Shown here one piece after another: positions 46,682-55,574 of a stretch of 64,000 bases of DNA. Positions within the stretch are counted from its first letter, which is position 1; each line of letters begins with the position of its first letter. The DNA is taken from positions 1 through 64,000 of the forward strand of contig NZ_AKJC01000123.1 of NCBI RefSeq assembly GCF_000282535.1, written 5' to 3'. Under the pieces are notes generated by a model. The model ran no database searches. It had not been told where the DNA came from and was given only the letters and a program-made list of their open reading frames with translations. A program made the translations under genes and the position numbers. The stretch comes from Pseudomonas sp. GM84. GTDB taxonomy: Bacteria > Pseudomonadota > Gammaproteobacteria > Pseudomonadales > Pseudomonadaceae.

Positions 46682-49489
46682 ATGCAGGACCCGCGCCCGA
46701 ACCCGACGCTGCCCCTGGAATACTGTGCCGAACGGCCGATCGTCAGCGACTTCCTGCAGCAGGCGAAGCGTGCGCCCGATGCCCCGGCGATCATCGGCGA
46801 GCGCGCAAGCTGCAGCTATCAGCAGTTGCAGCGGATCAGCCAGGGCATCGCCAGCTTCTTGCTCGAACACGGTACCGCTGGCACCGACCGGGTGCTGATC
46901 GTCTGCAGCCGCGGCGCCGGCCTGGTCTACGCCATGCTCGGCGCGCTACGCGCCGGCTTGCCCTTCAGCGTGGTCGATGTGGCCTACCCGGCAGCCCGCA
47001 TCGCGCAGCTGGTCGATAGCCTGGAGCCGGCCTTCATCCTGCTCTGTGGCGATGCACAGGTCGCCCTCCCGGCAGGCCGTAGCCCGGCGCAGCTTGTCCG
47101 GGTACCGGAAGCACCCGCCCAGGCCTTGCAGCAGTTCCCCGAGCAGTCCAGGACCCTGCCCGAAATCGATGCCAGCCGTCCCGCCTATATCACGTTCACC
47201 TCCGGCAGCACCGGCACCCCCAAAGGGGTCGTGACCCATCACGCCCCCTTGGTGCATTTCATCGACTGGCATGTGCGCCGCCACGGTTTCACCGAGCGTG
47301 ATCGCTTTTCGCTGCTCTCGGGGCTGGGGCACGACCCGGTCTACCGGGATATCTTCACGCCCTTGTCGATTGGCGCGGCGGTGGTCTGTCCGGCTCAGTG
47401 CACACTCATCCATCCGGCGCAGCTGGCAGCCTGGATACGTCACCATGGCATCTCGGTCATCCACCTGACACCGCCCCTGGGCAAGCTGATCGCGACCGGC
47501 GCGAGCATCGACCCGCAGCCGTTCGGTCAACTGCGCTGGCTGTTCTGGGGCGGCGATGCACTGAGCCCCACGCTCTACCAGACGATGCGAACGATCGCAC
47601 CCAATGCCACCAGCGTGAATTTCTATGGCACCACGGAAACGCCGCAGGCGATGGTGTTCCATCAACTCGATGGGCAGCCTGGGCAGACGGCGATACCGCT
47701 GGGCAAAGGCATCGACGACGCCCAGGTGCTGGTGGTGGGCGAACAGCAACAGTTGGTCGGCGAAGGCGAGGTGGGCGAAATCCTTATCCGCAGCCCGTAC
47801 CTGTCGATGGGTTACTGGCGGGACGCGGCGCTGACTGCGGAAAAGTTCGTGGTCAATCCGTTTACCGGCGCGCAGGGCGATACCTGCTACCGCACGGGCG
47901 ACCTGGGCACCTATCTGCCTGACGGCAGTGTCGCCTTCCTCGGCCGGGCCGACTGCCAGGTGAAGATTCGCGGCCATCGCATCGAGCTGGCAGAAATCGA
48001 AAGCGTGCTCGCCCGGCAGCCGCAGATCGAGCAGTGCGTGGTCGTGGCCAGCGCCGACAGTGCAGCACCAAGGCTGATCGCCTACTGCGTCGCGCGATCC
48101 ACTGTTGCGCCTGCGCAGTTGCGCGAGACCCTCGCAGCGCAGTTGCCGGACTACATGGTGCCCGCGCAGTTCGTGTTCATCGAGGCGATACCGCTGACAC
48201 CCAATGGCAAGATCGATCGGCGGGCATTGCCGGCACCCTCCGATGGCCTGGGGACATCGGAGGGTGCCAGCGAGGCGCTGACGCCTTTGACGAAAAAATT
48301 GGCCGATGCCTGGGCCAAGATACTCCAGGTGCCGCGCATCGATGCCAACTTGAGCTTCGTAGAGCTGGGCGGCGATTCGTTGTCGTTCGTCCAGGCTTCG
48401 ATGGTGCTCGAAGAACTCATCGGGCAATTGCCGGCGCGCTGGGAACTGATCCCGGTGAAACGGCTGGCCGAACTGGCCGGTCAGGCCAAGGCGCCCAGGC
48501 ACGCACTGCGGGCGATGGAGATGCCGGTATTGATGCGCATGTTGTCGATCCTGCTGATCGTCATGGGGCACCTGGGCGTGCTCGGCAAGGGGGTGATCAC
48601 GGGCGAAACCACCGCGCTGTTCCTGGTGTCCGGCATCGGCCTTGCCAGGTTCCAGGTCAACGCGATCAATGAGCGCGGCGACGCCCGTGTGCTGCTCAAG
48701 TCGATGCTCGCCATCGCGTTGCCAACCGTGCTGTATACCGCGCTGGTGCAGTGCCTGTTCGACAAGGTGCACTGGCAATCGCTGCTGCTGATTTCCAACT
48801 GGTTCCCTGCCGAACTGGTAGGCCATTTCAGCTACTGGTACATCGAAGTGCTGGTGCAGATGCTGCTGATCGTCGGCCTGGTCCTGTCGATCAGGCCGGT
48901 GCGCCTGCTGATCATGGCCGACCCGTTCCGCCATCTGTTGCTGGCCGCGTGCGTCCTGCTGGTGACGGACCTCGTGCTCGGCCGCTGGGTGTTCGACGCC
49001 ACGCCGCTTTACAACCGCGTCCCCCAGCATTACCTGGCGGCCATGGTGCTGGGCATGGCCGTGCAGTACGCCGATTCGACGTCGCGCAAATGGCTGGCCA
49101 GTGCGGTGGCCGTGGTGGTGATCGGCGAACTGGAGATCGTCGCCATCGCAGGCTATGGCTGGGATGCGTGGCTGAGCGGGGTGCATATCGACATCGCCTT
49201 GCCGGCGGTGCTGGCGCTGATCTGGTTCAGGTCGGTGCCGGTACCCGCTGCTGTGGCACGGGCCGGTGCGCTGATTGCCTCGTCGACCCTGTTCATCTAC
49301 CTGACCCATTACCAGTTCCAGTCCGTGGCCCGGCGTATCAGCGATCAGCCGCTGGTCGCCGTGGCCGTGGCCATCGTCGGCGGCATCCTGGTGGCCTACT
49401 GTTGGAACGCTTCGCTGGGCCTGGTCCTGAAACGCTGGAGCCGGGCACGCAAGAAGCGCGCGGCCGATACCCTGGAACCTGTCGCTTGA
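46682..49489 (+). CDS. Adenylation-carrier-membrane acyltransferase fusion (NRPS-like)
   Basis: 935-residue single protein with three parts. Residues about 20-510 are an amino-acid adenylation domain: A3 TSGSTGTPKG (172-182), HDPVYRDIFTPL (217-228), YGTTE (315-319), YRTGD (403-407) and PNGKID (507-512). Residues about 530-600 are a carrier with the phosphopantetheine serine in GGDS (Ser566). Residues about 611-925 are a ten-helix acyltransferase-3-like domain with VMGHLGV, FLVSGIGLARF and FIYLTHYQF. No condensation or thioesterase domain is present. The HDPxxRDxFTPL core and HLTPPLGK recall the Lys2-type (aminoadipate) adenylation domains. I infer loading of an amino or carboxylic acid and its transfer, across or at the membrane, to a cell-surface acceptor. 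Confidence 0.85.
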   Translation: MQDPRPNPTLPLEYCAERPIVSDFLQQAKRAPDAPAIIGERASCSYQQLQRISQGIASFLLEHGTAGTDRVLIVCSRGAGLVYAMLGALRAGLPFSVVDVAYPAARIAQLVDSLEPAFILLCGDAQVALPAGRSPAQLVRVPEAPAQALQQFPEQSRTLPEIDASRPAYITFTSGSTGTPKGVVTHHAPLVHFIDWHVRRHGFTERDRFSLLSGLGHDPVYRDIFTPLSIGAAVVCPAQCTLIHPAQLAAWIRHHGISVIHLTPPLGKLIATGASIDPQPFGQLRWLFWGGDALSPTLYQTMRTIAPNATSVNFYGTTETPQAMVFHQLDGQPGQTAIPLGKGIDDAQVLVVGEQQQLVGEGEVGEILIRSPYLSMGYWRDAALTAEKFVVNPFTGAQGDTCYRTGDLGTYLPDGSVAFLGRADCQVKIRGHRIELAEIESVLARQPQIEQCVVVASADSAAPRLIAYCVARSTVAPAQLRETLAAQLPDYMVPAQFVFIEAIPLTPNGKIDRRALPAPSDGLGTSEGASEALTPLTKKLADAWAKILQVPRIDANLSFVELGGDSLSFVQASMVLEELIGQLPARWELIPVKRLAELAGQAKAPRHALRAMEMPVLMRMLSILLIVMGHLGVLGKGVITGETTALFLVSGIGLARFQVNAINERGDARVLLKSMLAIALPTVLYTALVQCLFDKVHWQSLLLISNWFPAELVGHFSYWYIEVLVQMLLIVGLVLSIRPVRLLIMADPFRHLLLAACVLLVTDLVLGRWVFDATPLYNRVPQHYLAAMVLGMAVQYADSTSRKWLASAVAVVVIGELEIVAIAGYGWDAWLSGVHIDIALPAVLALIWFRSVPVPAAVARAGALIASSTLFIYLTHYQFQSVARRISDQPLVAVAVAIVGGILVAYCWNASLGLVLKRWSRARKKRAADTLEPVA

Positions 49490-49495
49490 GCGGCG

Positions 49496-50134
49496 TCAGG
49501 GGTTGCCTGGCGCCAGGCCATTGAGCAGCAAGCGTACTGACGAGGCTGTTGCGGCCTGGTAGTCGATACGTTGCTGGGTATCTTTCGGCGCGTGCCAGCA
49601 TCGGTCGATGCACGCTTGGGCAATGGCCCAGACCGACGGCAGCACGTGCTCCGGGTTGACCGCTGCCAATTGCCCGCTGCCGACCCATTGGCGAATGTGG
49701 GCGGTATTTTCCTGAGCCTGGCAGGCCCAGCGTTCGAGAAAGTCCCCCGGAATGCGTCGGCCACCTTCCTTGAGCTCCTGCAACAGCACTTTCGAGGCGA
49801 ACGGGCGCCCCTCGAACAGGCGGATCATCACGCTGGCCATGCGGCTCAGCGCTTCCAGCGGCGGGTCGTCGTGGCGAAAAGGTGCGCAGGCGTCGAGGTA
49901 GCGGGGGGCGATGTCTTGCAGCACGTGGCTGTAGATGTTCGCCTTGGACTTGAAGTAGTAGAGGACGTTGGACCTGGGCAGGCAGGCCAGGGCGGCGATG
50001 GCCGAGAGCTTGGTTGCGGCATAGCCCTGTTGGGCGAACGCTTCGCTGGCGGCATTGAGGATGGTGCTGCGCACGGGCTCGGCCGATGGCTCTTCGCAAG
50101 CCTTGGGCATTTCTCGCGGCAACTCGAACGGCAT
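49496..50134 (-). CDS. TetR-family transcriptional regulator
   Basis: 212-residue regulator with the N-terminal HTH RSTILNAASEAFAQQGYAATKLSAIA and RSNVLYYFKSKANIYSHVL (about 24-70) and a RutR-like C-terminal ligand domain. It is convergent with the fusion gene, ending 6 bp from its stop, and may or may not control it. An AT-rich imperfect dyad (TATACAAAAATATATA) upstream of its start is a possible autoregulatory site. Confidence 0.85.
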   Translation of the reverse strand: MPFELPREMPKACEEPSAEPVRSTILNAASEAFAQQGYAATKLSAIAALACLPRSNVLYYFKSKANIYSHVLQDIAPRYLDACAPFRHDDPPLEALSRMASVMIRLFEGRPFASKVLLQELKEGGRRIPGDFLERWACQAQENTAHIRQWVGSGQLAAVNPEHVLPSVWAIAQACIDRCWHAPKDTQQRIDYQAATASSVRLLLNGLAPGNP

Positions 50135-50203
50135 GATGTACACGGCAAGGCTTCCCTGAAACGCGCAAAGCCGTAATATACAAAAATATATAGCGAAAGT
50201 GTG

Positions 50204-50466
50204 TCCGGGCCGGCCCATTCGCGGGACAAGCCCGCTCCCACAGGACCTGCACTGCTATCGAAGTCAGTGACAGACCTGTGGGAGCTGGCTTGCCGAGACG
50301 TCGGACCGCCCGCGATTGGGCCGCAACGCGGCCCCGCTGGAGCTGGACGGGGTGCAAGATTGAGGGGGTGATGTACCTGTGGGAGCCGGCTTGCCGGCGA
50401 TAGGGCCCGAGAGGCTGTGCACTGTGCCTGTGCTGGCCTCATCGCCGGCAAGCCGGCTCCCACAGG
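50204..50466. repeat. Cluster of REP copies
   Basis: Three elements in 260 bp. 50204-50300 has inverted cores gcgggacaagcccgctccca and tgtgggagctggcttgcc; 50304-50336 is the GGGCCGC-AAC-GCGGCCC hairpin type; 50376-50466 is a full pair of tgtgggagccggcttgccgg and its inverse around a 35-bp spacer. They fill the whole gap between the TetR gene and the small secreted protein gene. Confidence 0.88.
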
Positions 50467-50478
50467 GGTGTGCTGGAC

Positions 50479-50865
50479 TCAGCGCCGGTAGTAACGATGA
50501 TCCCCATCATAACGATGATGCATCGCCCGCTCATGTCGGCGTTCCCAGTCGCGGCGGCGTTCGTAATCACGGCGCGCCTGCTCCCGGCGCCATTGCTCGC
50601 GGCGCCACTCTTCACGGCGCCAGTCGTCGCGCCGGTCATGCCGGTAGTGGTCGTGCTCGTAGCGGTCATCATGGGCCAGCAGTGTCGCCGGCTGCTGCGC
50701 TGCCACGCTGGCCAGGCTTGGCCACGGGTTCTCGGCAGCCTTCTCGGCGGGCACCTCGGTGGCGCGCACAGGGGTTGAAACCTTCATCGGTGTTGCAGAT
50801 GCCGAGCCCATTGCCGCGAACGCGAACAGGCTGACAAGCACTATCCGTGGGACATGGATTTTCAT
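50479..50865 (-). CDS. Small secreted Arg/His-rich protein
   Basis: 128-residue protein with a clear signal peptide (IVLVSLFAFAAMGSASA). The mature part has a neutral first half and a highly basic second half of repeated DRR/WRREQ/RRDYERR units rich in Arg, His, Tyr and Trp, with HDDRYEHDHYRHDRRDD. I do not recognise a domain. The composition suggests metal or polyanion binding at the envelope, which is inference. A longer frame begins with TTG, but ATG 50863-50865 begins the signal. Confidence 0.72.
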   Translation of the reverse strand: MKIHVPRIVLVSLFAFAAMGSASATPMKVSTPVRATEVPAEKAAENPWPSLASVAAQQPATLLAHDDRYEHDHYRHDRRDDWRREEWRREQWRREQARRDYERRRDWERRHERAMHHRYDGDHRYYRR

Positions 50866-51057
50866 GAGCGAAGACAACCTCTGCTGAGTATTGGGCGTTA
50901 GGCCAAGGGCCTGTTCACATAGACCAGCAATCCGGAAAAAGTTCTAGAAAACCGTCACTTAAATCACCAGCAGGACGCCCCTCAGTGCTGGCCGAATGCA
51001 CTCAGCGGCTGTCAGGAACGCTATACTTCGCACCTTTACCCAGGCCTCGGAGCGCTC

Positions 51058-51537
51058 ATGCGGCAGGTTTTACTCATCGTCGATGTCCAGTCCACCTTCA
51101 GCCCGCCCGAGTGGCTGGTCGATGGCATACGGGCGTTGTCTGCGACGATTCCTACCATCGCCTCGATCGAGCTGCACGACGAGCAGATCACCCCGTTCGC
51201 CAAGCAGCTCGGCTGGCACCCGGCAGCCCAGGACGAGAGCCTGGTCGAGGCCGACCGGGTGTTCGTCAAGCATGGCTATGGGCAGACCGCGGAGACGATC
51301 GAGCACCTGCGCCAACTGGGGGCGGAGCGGGTACTGGTGTGCGGGCTGCAGACCGAAACCTGCGTGCTTGCCGCCGGCTTCGCCTTGTTCGATGCGGGGC
51401 TGGTGCCGACCTTGATCACCGACCTGACGGTAGGCTCCTCGCTCGACCGCTCAGGGAAAATGGGCATCGAGTTGTGGAAGCATCACTTTGGCAATGTCAC
51501 CACCCGGGCCGAGGTGCTGGCCGAGCTCACAGCCTGA
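51058..51537 (+). CDS. Isochorismatase-family cysteine hydrolase
   Basis: 159-residue alpha/beta hydrolase of the isochorismatase/nicotinamidase group, at the short end of the family. The catalytic triad is complete: Asp in LLIVDVQSTF, Lys in RVFVKHGYGQT and Cys in GLQTETCVLAAGFALF. The substrate is unknown. GGAG seven bases upstream sets the start. Convergent with the LysR gene, with 11 bp of overlap. Confidence 0.88.
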   Translation: MRQVLLIVDVQSTFSPPEWLVDGIRALSATIPTIASIELHDEQITPFAKQLGWHPAAQDESLVEADRVFVKHGYGQTAETIEHLRQLGAERVLVCGLQTETCVLAAGFALFDAGLVPTLITDLTVGSSLDRSGKMGIELWKHHFGNVTTRAEVLAELTA

Positions 51538-52471
51538 CCCCTTCGATACTGCGGCCCAGCTTGTGCGCCTGGGCCTGCAATACCCGCATCAGCTGCAACG
51601 CCGCCTGCGAAGGGGGCTCGAAGCGCGAGTAGACGAAACTGATGTCGAAGTGAATGTCTTCCGCCAGCGGCACCACGGCCAGGCCGCTGTCCTGCGCCAC
51701 GAACTCGTCGATCAGGGTGATGCCCATGCCTTGCTTGACCAGCGCCACCGCTTCATTGGCATTGGTGAACGACAGCAGCGAATCCAGCTGCAAACCCTGC
51801 CGGCGTATCGCTTCGGCCAGCAACTGGCCGAACGGCATGTCCGGGCGGAACAGCAACAACGCATGGCCCACCAGCTGCTGCAGGGCCAGTGAAGGCTGCT
51901 GCGCCAGCACGTGATCGGCCGGCATCACTGCCACCATGCGCCCGCGCATGAACGCCTGCGAATGCAAGTGATCGTGAACCACCGGCAGGGCGGCGATCGC
52001 CAGATCCACCTTCTTCGCCAGGATCTGGTTGGGCATCTCGCCCATCAGCGAGGTCTGCCACTCGATCTGCAGCGCGGGCGACTCGCGCTTGAGCTGGGCC
52101 AGGGCCATCGGGATGACCACCGTCGACAACGAAGCGCTGCAGCACAGGCGCAGGCTACGGTGCGTACCCGCCGCCAGTGACAGCGCGCACTCATTGACCT
52201 GCAAAGCCGCCTGGTACACCCGTTCGACCTCACGGAACAACACCTGCGCCTCCTCGGTGGGCACCAGACGGTTGTTGATGCGCTCGAACAGGCGATAGGT
52301 CAGCCGCCCTTCGATGTAGCCGATCAGCTTGCTCACCGCCGGTTGCGAAACATACAGCAGCTTGGCGGCGGCGCTGATCGAACCGGTCAGCATCACCGCG
52401 CGAAACACTTCCATATGCCGCAGTTTGAACAGCATCGTGCTGGCATCCGCGCCTTCTTTGCCGGCCTGCAT
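51527..52471 (-). CDS. LysR-family transcriptional regulator
   Basis: 314-residue regulator with HTH in FKLRHMEVFRAVMLTGSISAAAKLL and YVSQPAVSKLIGYIEGRL (about 15-65) and a substrate-binding domain of the NocR/PcaQ-like group. ATG 52469-52471 has AGAGG eight bases upstream. It is divergent from the amidohydrolase-MFS-SDR-isomerase operon and is its likely activator. Confidence 0.9.
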   Translation of the reverse strand: MQAGKEGADASTMLFKLRHMEVFRAVMLTGSISAAAKLLYVSQPAVSKLIGYIEGRLTYRLFERINNRLVPTEEAQVLFREVERVYQAALQVNECALSLAAGTHRSLRLCCSASLSTVVIPMALAQLKRESPALQIEWQTSLMGEMPNQILAKKVDLAIAALPVVHDHLHSQAFMRGRMVAVMPADHVLAQQPSLALQQLVGHALLLFRPDMPFGQLLAEAIRRQGLQLDSLLSFTNANEAVALVKQGMGITLIDEFVAQDSGLAVVPLAEDIHFDISFVYSRFEPPSQAALQLMRVLQAQAHKLGRSIEGVRL

Positions 52472-52618
52472 GGGTATTACCTCTGGTTATGGTCTTCGCC
52501 ATCTGTGTATGAGCGCAACGCACACGCCCGCAGTATCTTGAGCCCAGGCCAATCGCCTGGACGGCGAACGATAACAAGATCTGCAGGCAAGCGCAGTGGC
52601 GCTTGAAGGAGCCGCCTT

Positions 52619-53446
52619 TTGAACATCTTTGATGAACCGAAGATCGATTGCCATAACCATTTGTTTGACCCTGCGCGCTTTGCCTATCACCCGGATGCGC
52701 CTTATGCACCGTCCGGCCAGGAAGTCGCCCCGCTGGAGCAGTTCAACCAGGTGATGGATGCCTACGGTGTGCGTCATGCCTTGCTGGTGGGGCCCAACAG
52801 CGGCTATCACACCGACAATCGCTGCCTGTTGCACGCCCTGGCCAGCGGCCAGGGGCGCTTCAAGGGGGTGGCGGTGGTCGATCGCCAGATCGGCCTGGAG
52901 CAACTGGCCGCCCTGCGTGAGCAGGGGGTGGTGGGCGTGGCGTTCAACCCCGCGATGCATGGCCTGACCAGGCTGCAGGAGGCCGAGGCGCTGCTGGGCA
53001 AGCTGGCCGAACTGGGCCTGTTCGCCCAGATCCAGGTCTGCGAAGACCAACTGGTCGACTTGCAGGGCCTGATCGAGCGCAGCCCGGTGCGCGTGCTGAT
53101 CGACCACTGCGGTCGCCCGCAGGCCGCTGCCGGGTTGCAGCAGCCCGGTTTCCAGGCGCTGCTGAGGCTGGCCCGGCTTGGCCGCGTCAGCGTGAAGCTC
53201 TCCGGTATGCAGAAATTCGCGGCCGCCCATGCGCTGCACGCGCAGAGCGCCGCCTATGTCCAGGCGCTGATCGAGGCGTTCGGCCCGGATGCCTGTGTCT
53301 GGGGCTCGGACTGGCCCTTCATCCGCCAGCCTGCGCGGGTCGATTACGGCCCGCTGCTGAAACTGGCCGAGCGCTTGATGCCAGACCCTCGGCTGCGCCG
53401 AACGATCATGTGGGACACGCCCAGGCGCCTGTTCGGCTTCGCCTGA
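52619..53446 (+). CDS. Amidohydrolase family (lactonase-like) protein
   Basis: 275-residue metal-dependent TIM-barrel hydrolase of the PF04909/COG3618 type. The first metal motif is DCHNHLFDP, later VLIDHCGRP and the catalytic Asp in WGSDWPF. Members hydrolyse lactones (fucono- or rhamnonolactone, 2-pyrone dicarboxylate) or decarboxylate. TTG 52619 is the start, with GAAGGAG eight bases upstream. First gene of a four-gene operon; with a transporter, SDR and isomerase it suggests sugar-lactone use. Confidence 0.88.
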   Translation: MNIFDEPKIDCHNHLFDPARFAYHPDAPYAPSGQEVAPLEQFNQVMDAYGVRHALLVGPNSGYHTDNRCLLHALASGQGRFKGVAVVDRQIGLEQLAALREQGVVGVAFNPAMHGLTRLQEAEALLGKLAELGLFAQIQVCEDQLVDLQGLIERSPVRVLIDHCGRPQAAAGLQQPGFQALLRLARLGRVSVKLSGMQKFAAAHALHAQSAAYVQALIEAFGPDACVWGSDWPFIRQPARVDYGPLLKLAERLMPDPRLRRTIMWDTPRRLFGFA

Positions 53447-53487
53447 CCCCCACGCATTGCCATTCCAATAACAAGAGAGCAATTGTC

Positions 53488-54837
53488 ATGACCGTTGAAC
53501 AGCACCTCGGCCAAGGCGTGCTAGACACGCCCGCGCGCCTGCAGCAAAGGACCCGCACCCGCTTCATGATCCTGGCGTTGATCTCGGGCGGCACCATGAT
53601 CAATTACCTCGACCGCAGTGTCATGGGGATCGCCGCGCCCAGTATCAGCGCCGACCTGGGCCTCAACGCCGCGCTGATGGGGGTGATCTTCTCGGCGTTC
53701 TCGTGGACCTACGCCGCGGCGCAGATTCCCGGCGGCATCCTGATCGACCGCCTCGGCACCAAGTTCACCTACTGGCTGGCGCTGACCCTGTGGTCGCTGT
53801 TCACAGGCTTGCAGGGCCTGGCCCAGGGTTTTCTGTCGTTGCTGGGCATGCGCTTTCTGGTGGGCGTGACCGAGGCACCGTGCTTCCCCACCAACAGCCG
53901 CGTGGTGGCGACCTGGTTCCCGCAAAGCGAACGGGCCAGGGCAACCGGCATCTACACCTTTGCCGAGTACACCGGGCTTGCGTTCCTCACGCCGCTGCTG
54001 TTCTGGGTGCTGCACGCCTATGGCTGGCGCTTCCTGTTGATGGCGGTCGGTCTGCTCGGGGTGCTGTACGGTCTGGTGTGGTGGCGCAAGTACCATGAGC
54101 CGCATCAGTCGACCTCCGCCAACCAGGCCGAGCTGGACTACATCGCCGCCGGCGGCGGCGTGGTCGACGGCGGACAGAAAGCCACCGTGTTCCGCTGGTC
54201 GCAGATCCCGGCACTGCTCAAGCACCGCAACATGCTGGGCATCTGCCTGGGGCAGTTCGCCTGCAATTCGACCAACGTGTTCTTCCTCACCTGGTTCCCC
54301 ACCTACCTGGTCACCGAACGGCACATGCCCTGGCTCAAGGTCGGCTGGGTCGCGGTGCTGCCCTTCATCGCCGCATCGCTGGGTACCCTGGCCGGTGGCT
54401 GGCTGTCGGATGCCTTGCTGCGCCGCGGCTACTCGCTGAACGTGGCGCGCAAGCTGCCGGTGATTGCCGGGCTGCTGACCGCCTCGGTGATCGTGCTGGC
54501 CAACTATGTCGAGTCCGACGCGCTGGTGATCACCATCCTCTGCGTTGCCTACTTTGCCCAGGGCATGTCGGCGCTGGCCTGGATGATCGTTTCCGATATC
54601 GCCCCCAAAGGCCTGCTGGGGCTCAGTGGCGGGCTGTTCAACCTGTTCGCCAACGCCGCCGGCATCGTCACCCCGCTGACCATCGGCCTGATCGTCAGTG
54701 CCACGGGCTCGTTCGTCTGGGCCTTGGCCTTCGTGTCCACCATCACCGCGCTGGGTGCGCTGTGCTACCTGTTCATGGTGCGCGACCTGCGTCGCCTGCC
54801 GGATATTCCCTCTGTCGAAAATGGAGCAAGACAATGA
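53488..54837 (+). CDS. MFS anion symporter (ACS/glucarate-type)
   Basis: 449-residue inner-membrane permease with 12 helices. It has the family's MINYLDRSVMGIAAPSIS near the first helix, PGGILIDRLGTKFTYW (motif A) and GVTEAPCFPTNSRVVATWFP, which are typical of sugar-acid (glucarate, galactonate) symporters. It should bring in the substrate of this operon. Stop overlaps the SDR start (ATGA). Confidence 0.92.
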   Translation: MTVEQHLGQGVLDTPARLQQRTRTRFMILALISGGTMINYLDRSVMGIAAPSISADLGLNAALMGVIFSAFSWTYAAAQIPGGILIDRLGTKFTYWLALTLWSLFTGLQGLAQGFLSLLGMRFLVGVTEAPCFPTNSRVVATWFPQSERARATGIYTFAEYTGLAFLTPLLFWVLHAYGWRFLLMAVGLLGVLYGLVWWRKYHEPHQSTSANQAELDYIAAGGGVVDGGQKATVFRWSQIPALLKHRNMLGICLGQFACNSTNVFFLTWFPTYLVTERHMPWLKVGWVAVLPFIAASLGTLAGGWLSDALLRRGYSLNVARKLPVIAGLLTASVIVLANYVESDALVITILCVAYFAQGMSALAWMIVSDIAPKGLLGLSGGLFNLFANAAGIVTPLTIGLIVSATGSFVWALAFVSTITALGALCYLFMVRDLRRLPDIPSVENGARQ

Positions 54838-55574
54838 GTCAATCTTTGCAAGGGCAAACGGCAATCGTCACCGGCGGCATGCGCGGCATCGGCCTGGCCA
54901 TTGCGCAACGGCTGAACGCGGCTGGCGCCCAGGTGGTGATCTGGGACCTGGCGGTCGATGGCTGGGACAGTGCTGCCAACGGGTTCGAGCCGGTCTTGCG
55001 CCAAGCCGTGGATGTGGCCTCGCTGGCATCCGTGCAGGGGGCATTCGCGCAGGTACTGGAGCGCCTGGGGCAGGTCGAGATCCTGGTCAACAATGCCGGC
55101 ATCAACGGCCCGGTGCTGCCGTGCTGGGAGTACTCCCCAGAGGCCTGGGACAAGGTCATCGCGGTTGATCTGAACAGCGTCTTCTACTGCTGCCGCACGG
55201 CCATACCGCACATGCGCGAGCGTGGCTACGGGCGCATCGTCAACGTCGCTTCGATGGCAGGCAAGGACGGCGTTCAGTTCATCTCGGGGTATTCCGCGGC
55301 CAAGGCCGGGGTCATCGCCTTCACCAAGGCCGCGGCCAAGGAGCTTGCGCAGGACGGCGTGCTGCTCAACTGCATCGCGCCGGCCATGGTCGAAACGCCG
55401 CTGATGGCCGAGATGACCGCGGAGCACATTGCCGCGAGCAAGGCCAAGATCCCCATGGGGCGGTTCCTCAAGGCCGAGGAGATCGCCAACATGGTGGCCT
55501 GGATCGCCGGACCTGAATGCAGTTTCACCACCGGCTTCGTGTTCGACCTCAGCGGCGGCAGGGCGACCTATTGA
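54834..55574 (+). CDS. Short-chain dehydrogenase/reductase
   Basis: 246-residue classical SDR. The nucleotide motif TGGMRGIG (about 14-21) is followed by the NNAG motif, catalytic Ser in VNVASMAGKDG and YSAAK (Tyr-x3-Lys). The acidic residue after strand 2 (VIWDLA) suggests NAD preference. In this operon it probably oxidises a sugar or hydroxy acid. ATG 54834 overlaps the MFS stop; the gene stop overlaps the TTG start of the isomerase-like gene. Confidence 0.93.
   Translation: MSQSLQGQTAIVTGGMRGIGLAIAQRLNAAGAQVVIWDLAVDGWDSAANGFEPVLRQAVDVASLASVQGAFAQVLERLGQVEILVNNAGINGPVLPCWEYSPEAWDKVIAVDLNSVFYCCRTAIPHMRERGYGRIVNVASMAGKDGVQFISGYSAAKAGVIAFTKAAAKELAQDGVLLNCIAPAMVETPLMAEMTAEHIAASKAKIPMGRFLKAEEIANMVAWIAGPECSFTTGFVFDLSGGRATY

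Noticed and set aside
46946-49309. 787-residue open frame on the minus strand
   Set aside because: Antisense to the adenylation-acyltransferase gene, no recognisable domain and biased composition.
49496-50134. TetR gene as certain regulator of the acyltransferase fusion
   Set aside because: The two are convergent, so there is no shared promoter; a link is only possible.
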